Of a stretch of DNA of 64,000 nucleotides, positions 1 to 9,072 are shown in pieces. Origin of the DNA: Wuchereria bancrofti (lineage: Eukaryota > Nematoda > Chromadorea > Rhabditida > Onchocercidae). Position numbers and translations under genes: made by a program. The stretch lies in NCBI GenBank assembly GCA_005281725.1, contig SSBO01000001.1, positions 3,580,399 to 3,644,398 on the forward strand. The letters are read 5' to 3'. Positions within the stretch are counted from its first letter, which is position 1. Every line of letters begins with the position of its first letter. Below the pieces are notes generated by a model. It ran no database searches and had not been told where the DNA came from. It saw nothing but the letters and a program-made list of their open reading frames with translations.

Positions 1-276
1 GCGAATTTAAGCCCAACGGCAGCAGCATCTGTTTTGCAGCTTGTTAGTAAAAGTGGTGTTTTGCCACCAGCGGTTATGTCGGCGCTTTCAACATCTACCA
101 CAAGTACATCGCATGCACATCCACGAATACAGAACCAGCTCAGTGAAATATTAGGACAGCTTGCATCAATGGAACCGAAAGGTAGTGTATCAGTTACTAT
201 TATAAATAATTCTACCTCAAATGTATCAACATTTCAGCAGACTTCGTCATTAGCGTTGTGGCAAGTGTCTGAATAA
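1..276 (+). CDS. 3'-terminal coding exon of an unidentified low-complexity protein (5' end outside window)
   Basis: Frame 1 is open from the first base to a TAA at 274-276, giving at least 91 residues. The peptide is rich in Ser, Thr and Ala (for example TSTTSTSHAH) with a short amphipathic stretch (QNQLSEILGQLASMEP) and ends SLALWQVSE. No domain is recognisable. Composition and lack of an in-frame acceptor suggest this is the disordered C-terminus of a longer protein such as a transcription or chromatin factor, but that is a guess. The next few hundred bases look like 3' UTR (AT-rich, with AATAAA-like hexamers near 580). Confidence 0.5.
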   Translation, partial: ANLSPTAAASVLQLVSKSGVLPPAVMSALSTSTTSTSHAHPRIQNQLSEILGQLASMEPKGSVSVTIINNSTSNVSTFQQTSSLALWQVSE

Positions 277-1620
277 CCGAGAATACTTTCAAAATTGACG
301 TTTGTAAATTTTCCGGTGTAAAATATTTTTATTTTAGATATCTTTTTTAATTCTAGAGTATATAATCATTCCCACTTACGTTCGAAATAGAAATTGAGGT
401 TAGGGATTAGATCTTTTTTTTATTATATTGCACTTTATTTCTGATTTTATGATATTACAATTTTTATATGGATAACCAGCTTAAATTTTCTTCCTAACAA
501 CTCTTAAACAATTGAAATGACCATCCTAATATGGTGAATTCAATGTTTGATGCTGTTCTCCTGTTTAGTAATTTATCAATAAAGGATTGCTTGGTGTGAA
601 ATCTTTGTTTTGATGCTGTTTTGTATGGTAATGTTAATGATTGTTTAACAGTGATATTCGCAGGTGTTCCCGGATGCTTAATGTGTTACGAACTAGCAGG
701 TTTAGGCAAGATTTTTGTTTCTAATCTTTTCAGATTTCTCAGTTTTTTTGTATGACCAGATTTTGTACATCCGAAACTTCATAAAAATTTTTATTTCCTA
801 TTTCACTCACATCTTTCGGGTTCAGTGTACTTGCTCATAGTGCACTCACGGTTCAACATTTTTACGTCTTACTGACCAGGCTGAGGAACTGGAATTCTCT
901 GAGTTATAATGATTCCCATTGCATTGTCTTGTTTGTCGTTACAATGAATGTCAATATTTAATTAATTTGATGAATATAACTATGGCAATGTTCTGTGATT
1001 TATTTCACGCCACCGTGATGTTCAGTTCAATCATTAATTTATATATAGTTTGTGAGAAAGAAAAACAGGGCTATTACTAATATGTTATCAGATAATCGGA
1101 ATACTTTGCAATTTCTTTATAGCTTTAGTGGATGGTCTTTAATTTTGCTACTTCGTTACTTGTTTAATGATTTTGTTTGTAAGTATTGGATTCGATCTTT
1201 CATTCAGTTGAGATTGGAGGGAGCTTTTGTTTTGAAAGAATTTGTCATGTTATTACTCTGTAACATTATGTTGATGTTGCGTTTTGGAATGTTGAGGTTA
1301 CAATTTGTTTTGATTTTCAGTACTCTCATACTTCACGGTTGGAAGCATTATCAGATAGCATATTAACTGTAGTATTGAAGAAATAACAATGCATTAATTA
1401 TTCTATGTTAATAATTGCCTTTTTTTTCCAAATCAGAAATTTTAAAATGGAATTTTAGAGTGTAGCTTTTTTATAGTATGAAGACAAACTTTTGTTTTTT
1501 TTTTTTTTTTTCAGTTTGTTTTCTTATGAAAGGATTAAGCGCCATTTAAACGACCACTGTTGTTTTGTGTTACCATCATCACTTTTTGTGTCATCTCCTT
1601 TTCTGAACTGAAGTAGCAAA
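277..1620. other. non-coding stretch: probable 3' UTR and intergenic DNA
   Basis: There is no convincing exon. An open frame at 1052-1366 on the + strand is hydrophobic with no splice or family support. A strong acceptor-like tract (T-run followed by CAG, near 1498-1514) precedes the small gene model starting at 1621 and could be a trans-splice or intron acceptor for it. Confidence 0.5.
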
Positions 1621-1936
1621 ATGAGATTGTTTGGTGTGGACCCCGGTCTCAAGGTAGCAGAGGTGCATCATAGTCCAATTTTTTGATGTTTATTTCTAAT
1701 CATTGAAGAAATATGTTTTAGGAGATCTGCCGTCCGCTATAGAACCAAGAATACTTCCAGAAAGAGAGAAGGAATTTTCGAAAAAATCAGTGGGCCCAGT
1801 TAACGCACTGAATGTGAGGATGCCAGAGCAATCCATAAATGGTGATGTGGATTGCAGTCAGATTTTAGTATCATTAAAATCTGATAATTCCAAACAGGAG
1901 CAGTCACCTGCCAATCATTCAGAACTGTTGAGTTGA
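1621..1936 (+). CDS. possible two-exon small protein (79 aa), unrecognised
   Basis: Proposed exons are 1621-1645 (ATG, phase 1 out, donor GT at 1646) and 1722-1936 (acceptor TTTTAG, stop TGA at 1934-1936). The joined frame reads MRLFGVDPGDLPSAIEPR and continues to a polar Ser/Asn/Gln-rich tail ending NHSELLS. The second exon looks coding; the first exon and the 76-bp intron are less certain, and the second exon could instead be the last exon of a longer gene. No family is recognised. A T-rich CAG acceptor about 110 bases upstream of the ATG may be the 5' end. Confidence 0.3.
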
Positions 1937-2203
1937 TGGTGGTATAGGGAGGAGGAAGTGCTAACGATGTTTCCTCTTTTAAAAGTGCGGTCAGTATGCA
2001 GAAGGAATTTTTTGAATTGCTGCTTGTGTATCACACGTCGGTGCTTATGTATGAAAACAATCGGCTATTGCAACTGCTATTTTGAGGAAGAAGGATTACT
2101 GGCATTCCCGGGAGAGGTAATTAAATAGTCAGTTGCATTATTACTTTGTGTCGCTGTTACATTTTTGTTGTAATGTTTGTATGAAATGATTCGCAATTGA
2201 ATA

Positions 2204-3023
2204 ATGGACGATCGCAAGAAAGGTATGGCCCTTTTTGAGACGTTCCATTCTCGACAGGTCATTTGCATAGGATGTTTGATATTCACAAAAATCGGCTTAA
2301 TATCTAATATGGAACATATAACTGAAGCCATTTGGTATTTACGAAATCAAATCCTGATATCCGAAATGAAAATACATCATTCTGTGCAAACTGAACCCGG
2401 TTTTGATTTTTATTAGTGGTTTCCGGAATTAATCATCACTCGGTCCCATTGTAAATTTGCTTTTGATTCATTTACGAGTGCTTTTTCCTCTCAAGTCGTT
2501 AATATTGGTACCTTTACGTGTAAGTAAGCAATAACATGAAAAAGGCTTAGCGTTCATTAAGAAACAACTTGACGACATCACTTCTTATCAACAACAGTAT
2601 GCCCATCATGTGATCAGAGATATCCACATATTGCGATGTCGGTCTGCCAAAGTCATCCTGGTTAGTTGTCAAATATGTTTTTAAAATTTCGGAAATCGAG
2701 ACATGTTGACTTCGCTTCAGTCATCAACTTGCTGTTCTGAAATCGTCTGACCTTGATTATACTCTTCCCTGAGCTATAGGCTCCATCACTACCCGAAGTT
2801 TATGCCTTTAATTAGCTTGCGTTCACCTTTCTAGAGTAGCTTGAGTGAGGGGAATGTCACAGATGACACTCAAGAAGTTTATATTGCAGCAAATGCAGAG
2901 CCATCAGTTCTCGTATCCTCGTTTAGATGTTTCAAAAGAGTTCAAACACTGTTAGAACAATTAACAAGGGAGCCAATAGAACGGCTTCCCATCGGTTACC
3001 TGGACTCTTCCTATTTGCTGTAA
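2204..3023 (+). CDS. possible three-exon small helical protein (105 aa), unrecognised
   Basis: Three pieces join in phase: 2204-2222 (ATG, MDDRKK, phase 1), 2551-2660 (acceptor GGCTTAG, donor GTTAGT, phase 0) and 2835-3023 (acceptor TTTCTAG, stop TAA). The total of 318 nt gives 105 residues. The middle exon (FIKKQLDDITSYQQQYAHHV) and the last exon (RCFKRVQTLLEQLTREPIER) look like amphipathic helices, so a small coiled-coil or adaptor protein is plausible. The first exon is only 19 nt and is the weakest part. A further open stretch near 1988-2083 (MQKEFFELLLVYHTSVLMYE) may be another exon that could not be placed. Confidence 0.35.
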
Positions 3024-3785
3024 GATTTTCGAACTTACAATTTAAAAATGGGTAGGACACTGTGGACACAATATTTTGAGTTACTATCTTGGCACTAAAA
3101 ATTGCAACAGTTTCGTATTAATGAAATGAATTTCATTTCTGCTTGTCATAAAATCTGTCCAGAACTAAACTCGCGCTATCCATTTCTTTATCCGTATGTG
3201 TCCTACACGAACAACACACCTAGGTTTCCACATTTCTCATCCTTAACACCTCATTACTGATTCTGGAAGGATACAGTCTTTCCAACTCTCTCATCTCGAA
3301 GCTATCGTTTTCCCACGCCTTTTTTGCTTAGTTTGAACATCGAAGGTTTAAGAAATCAAATATGCTTTTTATTAAGTTTGCGAAGGTTTCTACTAAGTTT
3401 AATATAGGTAAGATATGGTTACATCACATCATTTTTCATCCAATCGACAATTAGCATAAAATTCTTCTAACTTCGCCCACGGGTTAGATGTCATAGCCGG
3501 TGTTACATAATCGTTGACATCAAACTGCTCAGCAAGACATGCCGTTCTTGGGTTCTTATTAATGTGACGCCCGTAGTTGGGAGTAGTTGTGAAAGAACCA
3601 CCACCACATTCTTGTATCTGAACGAATTACTATATCCTTTCCCAAGGCTAATGTAAGCTTCCGATGGTACATGCTAAACAATAAGGATTATATCTTGGTC
3701 ATAAGGTAAACTCATTAGAATGAAAAGTTTTTGTTTTACCAGCAACATATGCTCATCCTATCATTTTCATCGCTCATTATTCTTT
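3024..3785. other. non-coding gap
   Basis: There is no supported coding exon on either strand. The sequence lies between two convergent gene models and probably holds both 3' UTRs. Confidence 0.5.
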
Positions 3786-4532
3786 TCATCCTACCAAAGA
3801 TGAAGCATCTACCATGTTTTGTGGATTTTTATAGATATATGGCGAGAATGTTCTCGATGGACCATGCCAATTTGGACAATGTTGGGCATTGGTGAGACTG
3901 TTTATTGAATAAGTCGGAGCGGATAAATTGATGTAAGGTCGTTTTTGATGTTGATAAGGTGATCTATAGTGGAAAGACGAATGGGACGCATAATATGGAA
4001 ATGTTGCAGGAGCATAAGGACTTCTGAAAGGACTGTCGAAACGATTGCTCTTCGCGGGAGTCGCAGGACAAGGAGTACCTAAAACAAGGTCTATTTCAAT
4101 CTTATAACAATTATCATCTGTTATAAAAGCAGGCAAGTGCAGAATACAACTAGCAGAATCAATCCAGTATGTCCTTCACATACACACTGAATAATAGGAC
4201 ACAATAGCGATCTTCCGATAGGTCTATCGAATTCTTCATAGCTTACGTGGCCAAAGTTCCAGACCATATATTGTGGATACGCTGTTCCTCATAAGAAATT
4301 CTCATGTAACATTTTCGACGAGATATCATGAAGAAAGAAAAGCTACAGAGCAGCGTGATAGAATGTAATCTACTTTGTCTTCGTCCTGGTCATCGTACAA
4401 TATAAGATGAGAAGGGAATTTTCGTTTCTTTTACAAATTACAGAGGAATAACAAAACACTTTCAAAGGGAAACGACTCACAGAAACTCTTTCGTTGTTGT
4501 AGCACCATTTCTTCTTCGCTGTTGTTGTGCAT
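3786..4532 (-). CDS. orphan Pro/Tyr/Ser-rich protein, 148 aa, three exons
   Basis: Exons on the minus strand are 4532-4481 (ATG, phase 1), 4281-4180 (phase 1 out) and 4078-3786 (acceptor TTTTAG, stop TGA). All phases match, giving 148 residues. The N-terminus is acidic (MHNNSEEEMVLQQRKSF), the middle holds a Cys-containing segment (PIGRSLLCPIIQCVCTPCPA), and the C-terminal two thirds are low-complexity with many P, Y, S and F (for example ATFPYYASHSSFHYRSPY). There is no signal peptide or catalytic motif. The 5' side has a TTTTTAG acceptor 15 bases before the ATG, fitting SL trans-splicing. The gene is divergent from MPC1 with about 320 bp between the ATGs, so the promoter is probably shared. 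Function unknown; the middle-exon edges are inferred. Confidence 0.5.
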
Positions 4533-4853
4533 ATCTATCTTTTCAGCAACTAAAAATAAAACGAAAGTTGATGTGAATCGTCTTAAATGAATCCACTAAC
4601 AACACTGATGTCACTCCGTAACTTTTTGTTAACACCTAGAATTCATGGCCGACTATTTTTTCCCGTTAAATGTCGCTATGCAATACCAATTTTTCAAGAT
4701 TCGTAGGTCATGTGATTTGTATGTTTGTGATATTATCTAGGTGTATCATATTGTCAAGTTCGTTTAATCGTAACTCTGACACTGTTATGGCGCTGCTTGC
4801 GGAGTGGCTTAATCTTTAGTCTATCTTGAAATATCATTAGTTTCAGAAAAAAA
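4533..4853. promoter_or_regulatory. divergent intergenic region between the orphan gene and MPC1
   Basis: About 320 bp separate two head-to-head ATGs. No TATA or named factor site can be assigned. A TTTCAG acceptor ends at 4846, seven bases before the MPC1 ATG, which suggests the MPC1 mRNA is trans-spliced there and that its true transcription start lies further upstream in this gap. Confidence 0.4.
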
Positions 4854-5556
4854 ATGAATGCAATTATGAAGGGTTTATCTCGCCATTCTACAAAAGAATG
4901 GATAAATTATTTTTGTTCCACGCATTTTTGGGGTCCTGTTGCTAACTGGGGCATCCCAATTGCCGCATTGGCAGATTTAAAGAAGAATCCTGATTTGATT
5001 TCAGGTATGCTATTCTGCAAATATGCGAGAAATTTTGTATATTTTTGTGAGTTAAAAAAGTGGTAGAAATTTTTACGCTTGATATTCATATTTTCTAATA
5101 ATGAGAATATCAATTCTAGGCCCAATGACCGCTGCTCTGTGCATTTACTCAGCAGTTTTCATGCGATTTGCATGTCGTGTCGAACCGCGCAATATGCTTC
5201 TTTTCTCGTGCCATTTCGGAAACATATCTTTGCAACTCATACAGGTAATAAAAATCACCTCTCAGACAGATAACTAAGTTTTTCCGGAACAGTGCACGTC
5301 TCTTGACAACTGTTGCCTATCATATATTGCGAATTTGTCTTTACGGCGAAGAAAGTGATTACTTTGTCGATCTCGAGATGAAAGTGATATACAAGGTTAT
5401 GATAGGTGTGGTAAAAAGGATAGAATAGGACGACATATTTATTTGTGTCAATATTGCAAGCGATTTTGCAGCAGTCCTTTTCATTTGCAGGAGATTTTGC
5501 TACCGACTTCTACAAAATTAATCTGTCCATATTTTATAGATGGCCCGTTTTCTTAA
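4854..5556 (+). CDS. mpc-1: mitochondrial pyruvate carrier subunit 1 (MPC1)
   Basis: MPC1 forms the inner-membrane MPC1/MPC2 heterodimer that imports pyruvate into the mitochondrial matrix. Exons are 4854-5004 (phase 1), 5120-5244 (phase 0) and 5491-5556. The family hallmark is plain: [20 protein letters not shown] followed by [12 protein letters not shown], then the second helix region [19 protein letters not shown] and GNISLQLIQ, aligning end to end with animal MPC1 (about 109 aa; this model gives 113). The last exon is the weak point: acceptor TTTGCAG is perfect, but the phase-0 reading EILLPTSTK differs from the GGR-type tail of other MPC1 proteins, while a neighbouring frame reads [17 protein letters not shown] seven bases before the ATG suggests trans-splicing. 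Confidence 0.9.
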
Positions 5557-5849
5557 TCACAATTATCTGCACATTATGGAGGATCCAACATTCGATTACG
5601 GTCAAACCAATACCACATTTCTTATGGAAAAAGTGGACTAAGCTATAATTATAGAAGGAAAAGAATAAAGAGGAATATTTCTCAACATCTGGTCCTCCAG
5701 AAATTTCTACACATATCTTATTTTTATTAGAAAAATGATGAATTCTTTATTATTTTGTATATATACATCTCAGTGCCCTAGTTTATTTCGGTTTCACTTG
5801 TATAGATGCTTGTTAATTCCTATGTACAATATGTAATCATTGAGATTTG

Positions 5850-5855
5850 AATAAA
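5850..5855 (+). terminator. AATAAA polyadenylation signal, probably of MPC1
   Basis: A canonical hexamer lies about 295 bp after the MPC1 stop, on the same strand, with no intervening gene. Confidence 0.5.
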
Positions 5856-6934
5856 GTTTGCTATTTAGGTCAGATACCAGTAACACATAAGTAACAGAGC
5901 CTTACTGTATGACACTCTGAAGTGTAGGTCTTGCTTAATTGCTCATTTTCCTATTCCAAAAATCTCTGTGAAGTGAAAGGGAAATTGCTGGCCGGCTTAT
6001 ATTTTTATTTTGAAATATCGAAACAAGCGATTTAAGTGAATTAATAATCGATTGAGTAGAAAAATCAAGAAAAATCCATATTTGTGAATAAACGGGTATT
6101 TAGAGATGGACATTATTTTGTTTCTCTCTGCTGATTGAATTCACGACAGCGGTGAATGTAATTGAGAGTTCACGGTCTTATATGAAGGATATAGCGGGGA
6201 CCTATGAACGATACAGGTCCCTACTGTGGAGCTTCATCTTATCTGTCTACAGATAATAAACTACGATTTCACTGATAGCAAGGGAGCTTGGGAAAAGTAA
6301 TCCAATTACCACGGAATATGAAAGCTTCAAGACTTATTGTGGGAGCGACCGGCATGAATTCACCGCGAATACGTATTATTAGATTTCTCACGGTTTTTCG
6401 TGAGAAACAGTAGTAAGTATAAATAGATATTAACTTGTTAGCATTGCAGATGTTTGAGAATTTCCAAGTTCAGGACTGAATGAATGTCGTTCCCACAGGC
6501 AGGAATGATTCTGTTGTCGATGTGAATGAAGATAATTGGAGTTGCCATAGTGTCTCACCTTTGAACTTCTTCATTGCCCTTTGACATAAATGGTCACGCG
6601 CATGCTTGACATTAACATTAAATTCAAGGACATTTATTTTGCAAACGATAATCTGGGATCGTGGGATAAAAATCTCCTATAAAAATTCTTCTGACTCGAC
6701 GAAAAGTTTATTTGAGCTTTCTTACTCACTCACTACTCTTGCTTTCCTATTTGAAGAGTCGTTGGATTTTGAAACGGTTTCTGTGAAGAGCGAATGTTGT
6801 TTGACTCAGGTTTATTCTTATTTCTTGTATTTATTATGATACTTCAATAAATTAAACCACTGCTAATGAAAAGAAAAAAAACTATTCAGATTGCATTTTG
6901 GCAAAAATTTAAAAAAGCAGAATTTTTTTCAGAG
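5856..6934. other. intergenic region
   Basis: Open frames here (such as 6606-6839) show no family match or coherent splice partners. The region ends in a T-rich acceptor (TTTTTTTCAG, ending at 6932) just before the next gene's ATG. Confidence 0.5.
6923..6934 (+). other. probable spliced-leader trans-splice acceptor
   Basis: A TTTTTTTCAG tract ends at 6932, two bases before the ATG of the orphan membrane-protein gene, with no upstream coding exon. This arrangement is typical of nematode SL acceptor sites. Confidence 0.5.
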
Positions 6935-8504
6935 ATGTTTCTGGCTAAAGCATCATTGTTATTTGTCATTTGGTTGGTGATGATTCGTGCTAGTCGAGTG
7001 GTAGCAAGCACTTCTACTAGGCAACAACAGGATCTGGAGGAGTTCTGGATTTCCGTTAATTTGTTAAATGTTGAGTGGAAGCCATCTTGCCTCATAATCA
7101 CTTATTGCAATAAACCAGAACTGAAAATGATTAAGACAAATCCGGTGAATGGAGAGAAAAGCTCATTCAGTTGGCAGTTAGATCAAAATTTCGAACAGGT
7201 AGTATTAGATCAAAATTTCGAACAGGAAAATTTTTCCTTGAAAGATAGTAATTAAATAAGAAAAACTTTTATCATTAGAACGATACATTGTTCAGTTTGA
7301 AAAATATCATTGTTCCTGAATGAATGAGTTACTCTTCGCAGCGATATTTTTAAAAAAAATTGATTTAGTTGTCGAATAGCGCTTTCATTAGCCATTGGAC
7401 AGCAGGATCCCCTGTGGATATTGAAATGAATATCGAAATTATTGGTATTGATCCAAAATATCGGTTTCAACGTAGTTGTGATCAAACTGCCGTAACGAAG
7501 GCTTTTAAGTATGAATTACAGGTACTTCTTTTCTTTTTATGATATTAGGTGTGTTGAACTCAACAAACGGCTCAAGGATAAATATTCTGATTTCGAATTC
7601 AGGAAGAACATTTTGGGAATTTGAGCACAGGAAATGGCAGTAACCTCGGCCATATGATTGTTGAACTGCGGGGTCGATGCTTTAATGCTACTTTAACGGC
7701 TCAAAAGCACATCGAACATTCTCCGTGGTGCACCGGAATTGAAACGACTACAACTGTTGATAGTATTAAGGTAGGTATTGATTATACAAATCAATTCTAT
7801 TTCAGACAGATTTCCTGTTTTTCAGTTTAAGCCTCATTTCAAATATTTTCAGCCTTATGGACATGACTTTGAATTTTTTCCGATCAAGCAGTACAGTTTG
7901 ATAGTGTTTACCTGTGTCATTACATCGTGTCTCATAATTATATGTATTTTGAATCTATACAGGAAATCAGGGAAATTGGCTAAGCAGAAAGCATCAGTAT
8001 TACCTTTCGTCCAGTCAACGAATTGGAAGATGATGAAAATTAAGTGTGTTTTTATTTTTATCTTTCCAACAGTAGTAACGTTTGTAGATAACGTTTATCT
8101 GTCTGCAAGGAATTTAGAGAGAGTTAAATCCAACACGTGAAGCATTCCTTGTGAAATGTGAGCTATCGGCGGTGCTATCTATCTCAAGCTATTAAGAGTA
8201 TGCTGTTGCATATACCCATTATTATCACATGATTACATCTCTGTGAATTCTTTTCAAAGTGAATTTAATGAATATTTTAAACAAAATACTTCTTTTCAGT
8301 GGGAATGGCCATTTAAATTCCAATACGATGAGCGAGGATAAAAGCAATAATAGCAGTGGCAGGTCCACTTTGAAAAGTGAATCATTAATTAATTGTGCTC
8401 ATGATCAAATTTTTGCTAATTCCGACACGATAATCGAAAGTGACCGGTTATCATCCATAAATGATAGAGCTTACGACAGCATCGCTCATTCTAATGACGT
8501 TTAA
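6935..8504 (+). CDS. orphan type I membrane protein with signal peptide, 326 aa
   Basis: Five phase-consistent exons: 6935-7198, 7369-7521, 7603-7770, 7853-8043 and 8300-8504 (stop TAA), totalling 981 nt. The first residues form a clear signal peptide (MFLAKASLLFVIWLVMIRAS). An ectodomain of about 180 residues contains several Cys and N-glycosylation sequons (GNLS, CFNATLT). One transmembrane helix follows (YSLIVFTCVITSCLIIICIL, about residues 209-228), then a roughly 97-residue cytoplasmic tail rich in Ser, Asn and Asp. No known receptor or adhesion domain is recognisable. The ATG is three bases after TTTTTTTCAG, a strong SL trans-splice site. The first donor lies inside a 27-bp tandem duplication (see the repeat entry). 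The exon chain is well supported; function is unknown, and a surface receptor or adhesion role is only an inference from topology. Confidence 0.7.
7178..7226 (+). repeat. 27-bp-period tandem duplication overlapping a splice donor
   Basis: The 22 bases at 7178-7199 recur without change at 7205-7226. The first copy is followed by the GT of the exon 1 donor (7199-7200); the second copy runs into GGAAAA and has lost the GT. Reading through both copies would add nine residues and then hit a stop at 7253-7255. Confidence 0.85.
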
Positions 8505-9072
8505 TAATCTATGTCGTGACTGAGACATATGAATTTGCTCTATAATGAAAAATTATTTTTATGCTTATCTTTTCATTTAGAATATCTGAGTATTGATTAA
8601 TTAGGTTTTTTGATACTTTTTGACTTTCATGATTATTTCTGTATTGTTTACACTTGGCTTATTATTTTTTGTGCAAGTTTTATTGATACCTTCGTTGTTG
8701 TCCATTGTTCATTTGTTTTGTTTTTTTCTGTTGCAAAATTTGTAACTCTCAGGTAAATTTTATTATGAAAATGTGAACATTTAGAAAATGTCAACATTGG
8801 TAGTAAAATTTTTCTCTTGCAATTTATATCACCTGTATTACCTTTGTTTGTGATATATTTTAATGTATTTTTGACTGAATTATTATAGCTGCATTTTGAC
8901 CTCAATTATTATTGTCCTTTGTTTTCCTCAAAAATTCATACGCATTGGTATTTAATGAAATCCTTCAATCATAATCCGTTTGTCCTATTATGTGTCTGAC
9001 ACTTCGTTTTAATGTTATTTTATTTTTGATGGAATCAATAGGGTAACTGAAGAACACACACACACACACAAG
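8505..9072. other. intergenic / probable 3' UTR and possible unseen upstream exons
   Basis: The sequence is T-rich after the TAA of the membrane-protein gene. A (CA)n run ends just before the first exon of the next gene model. No exon could be supported, although the next gene still lacks a start codon and may have one here. Confidence 0.4.
9054..9070 (+). repeat. short (CA)n microsatellite
   Basis: An uninterrupted AC alternation of about 17 bases lies directly before an AAG acceptor-like site at 9070-9072. Confidence 0.9.
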
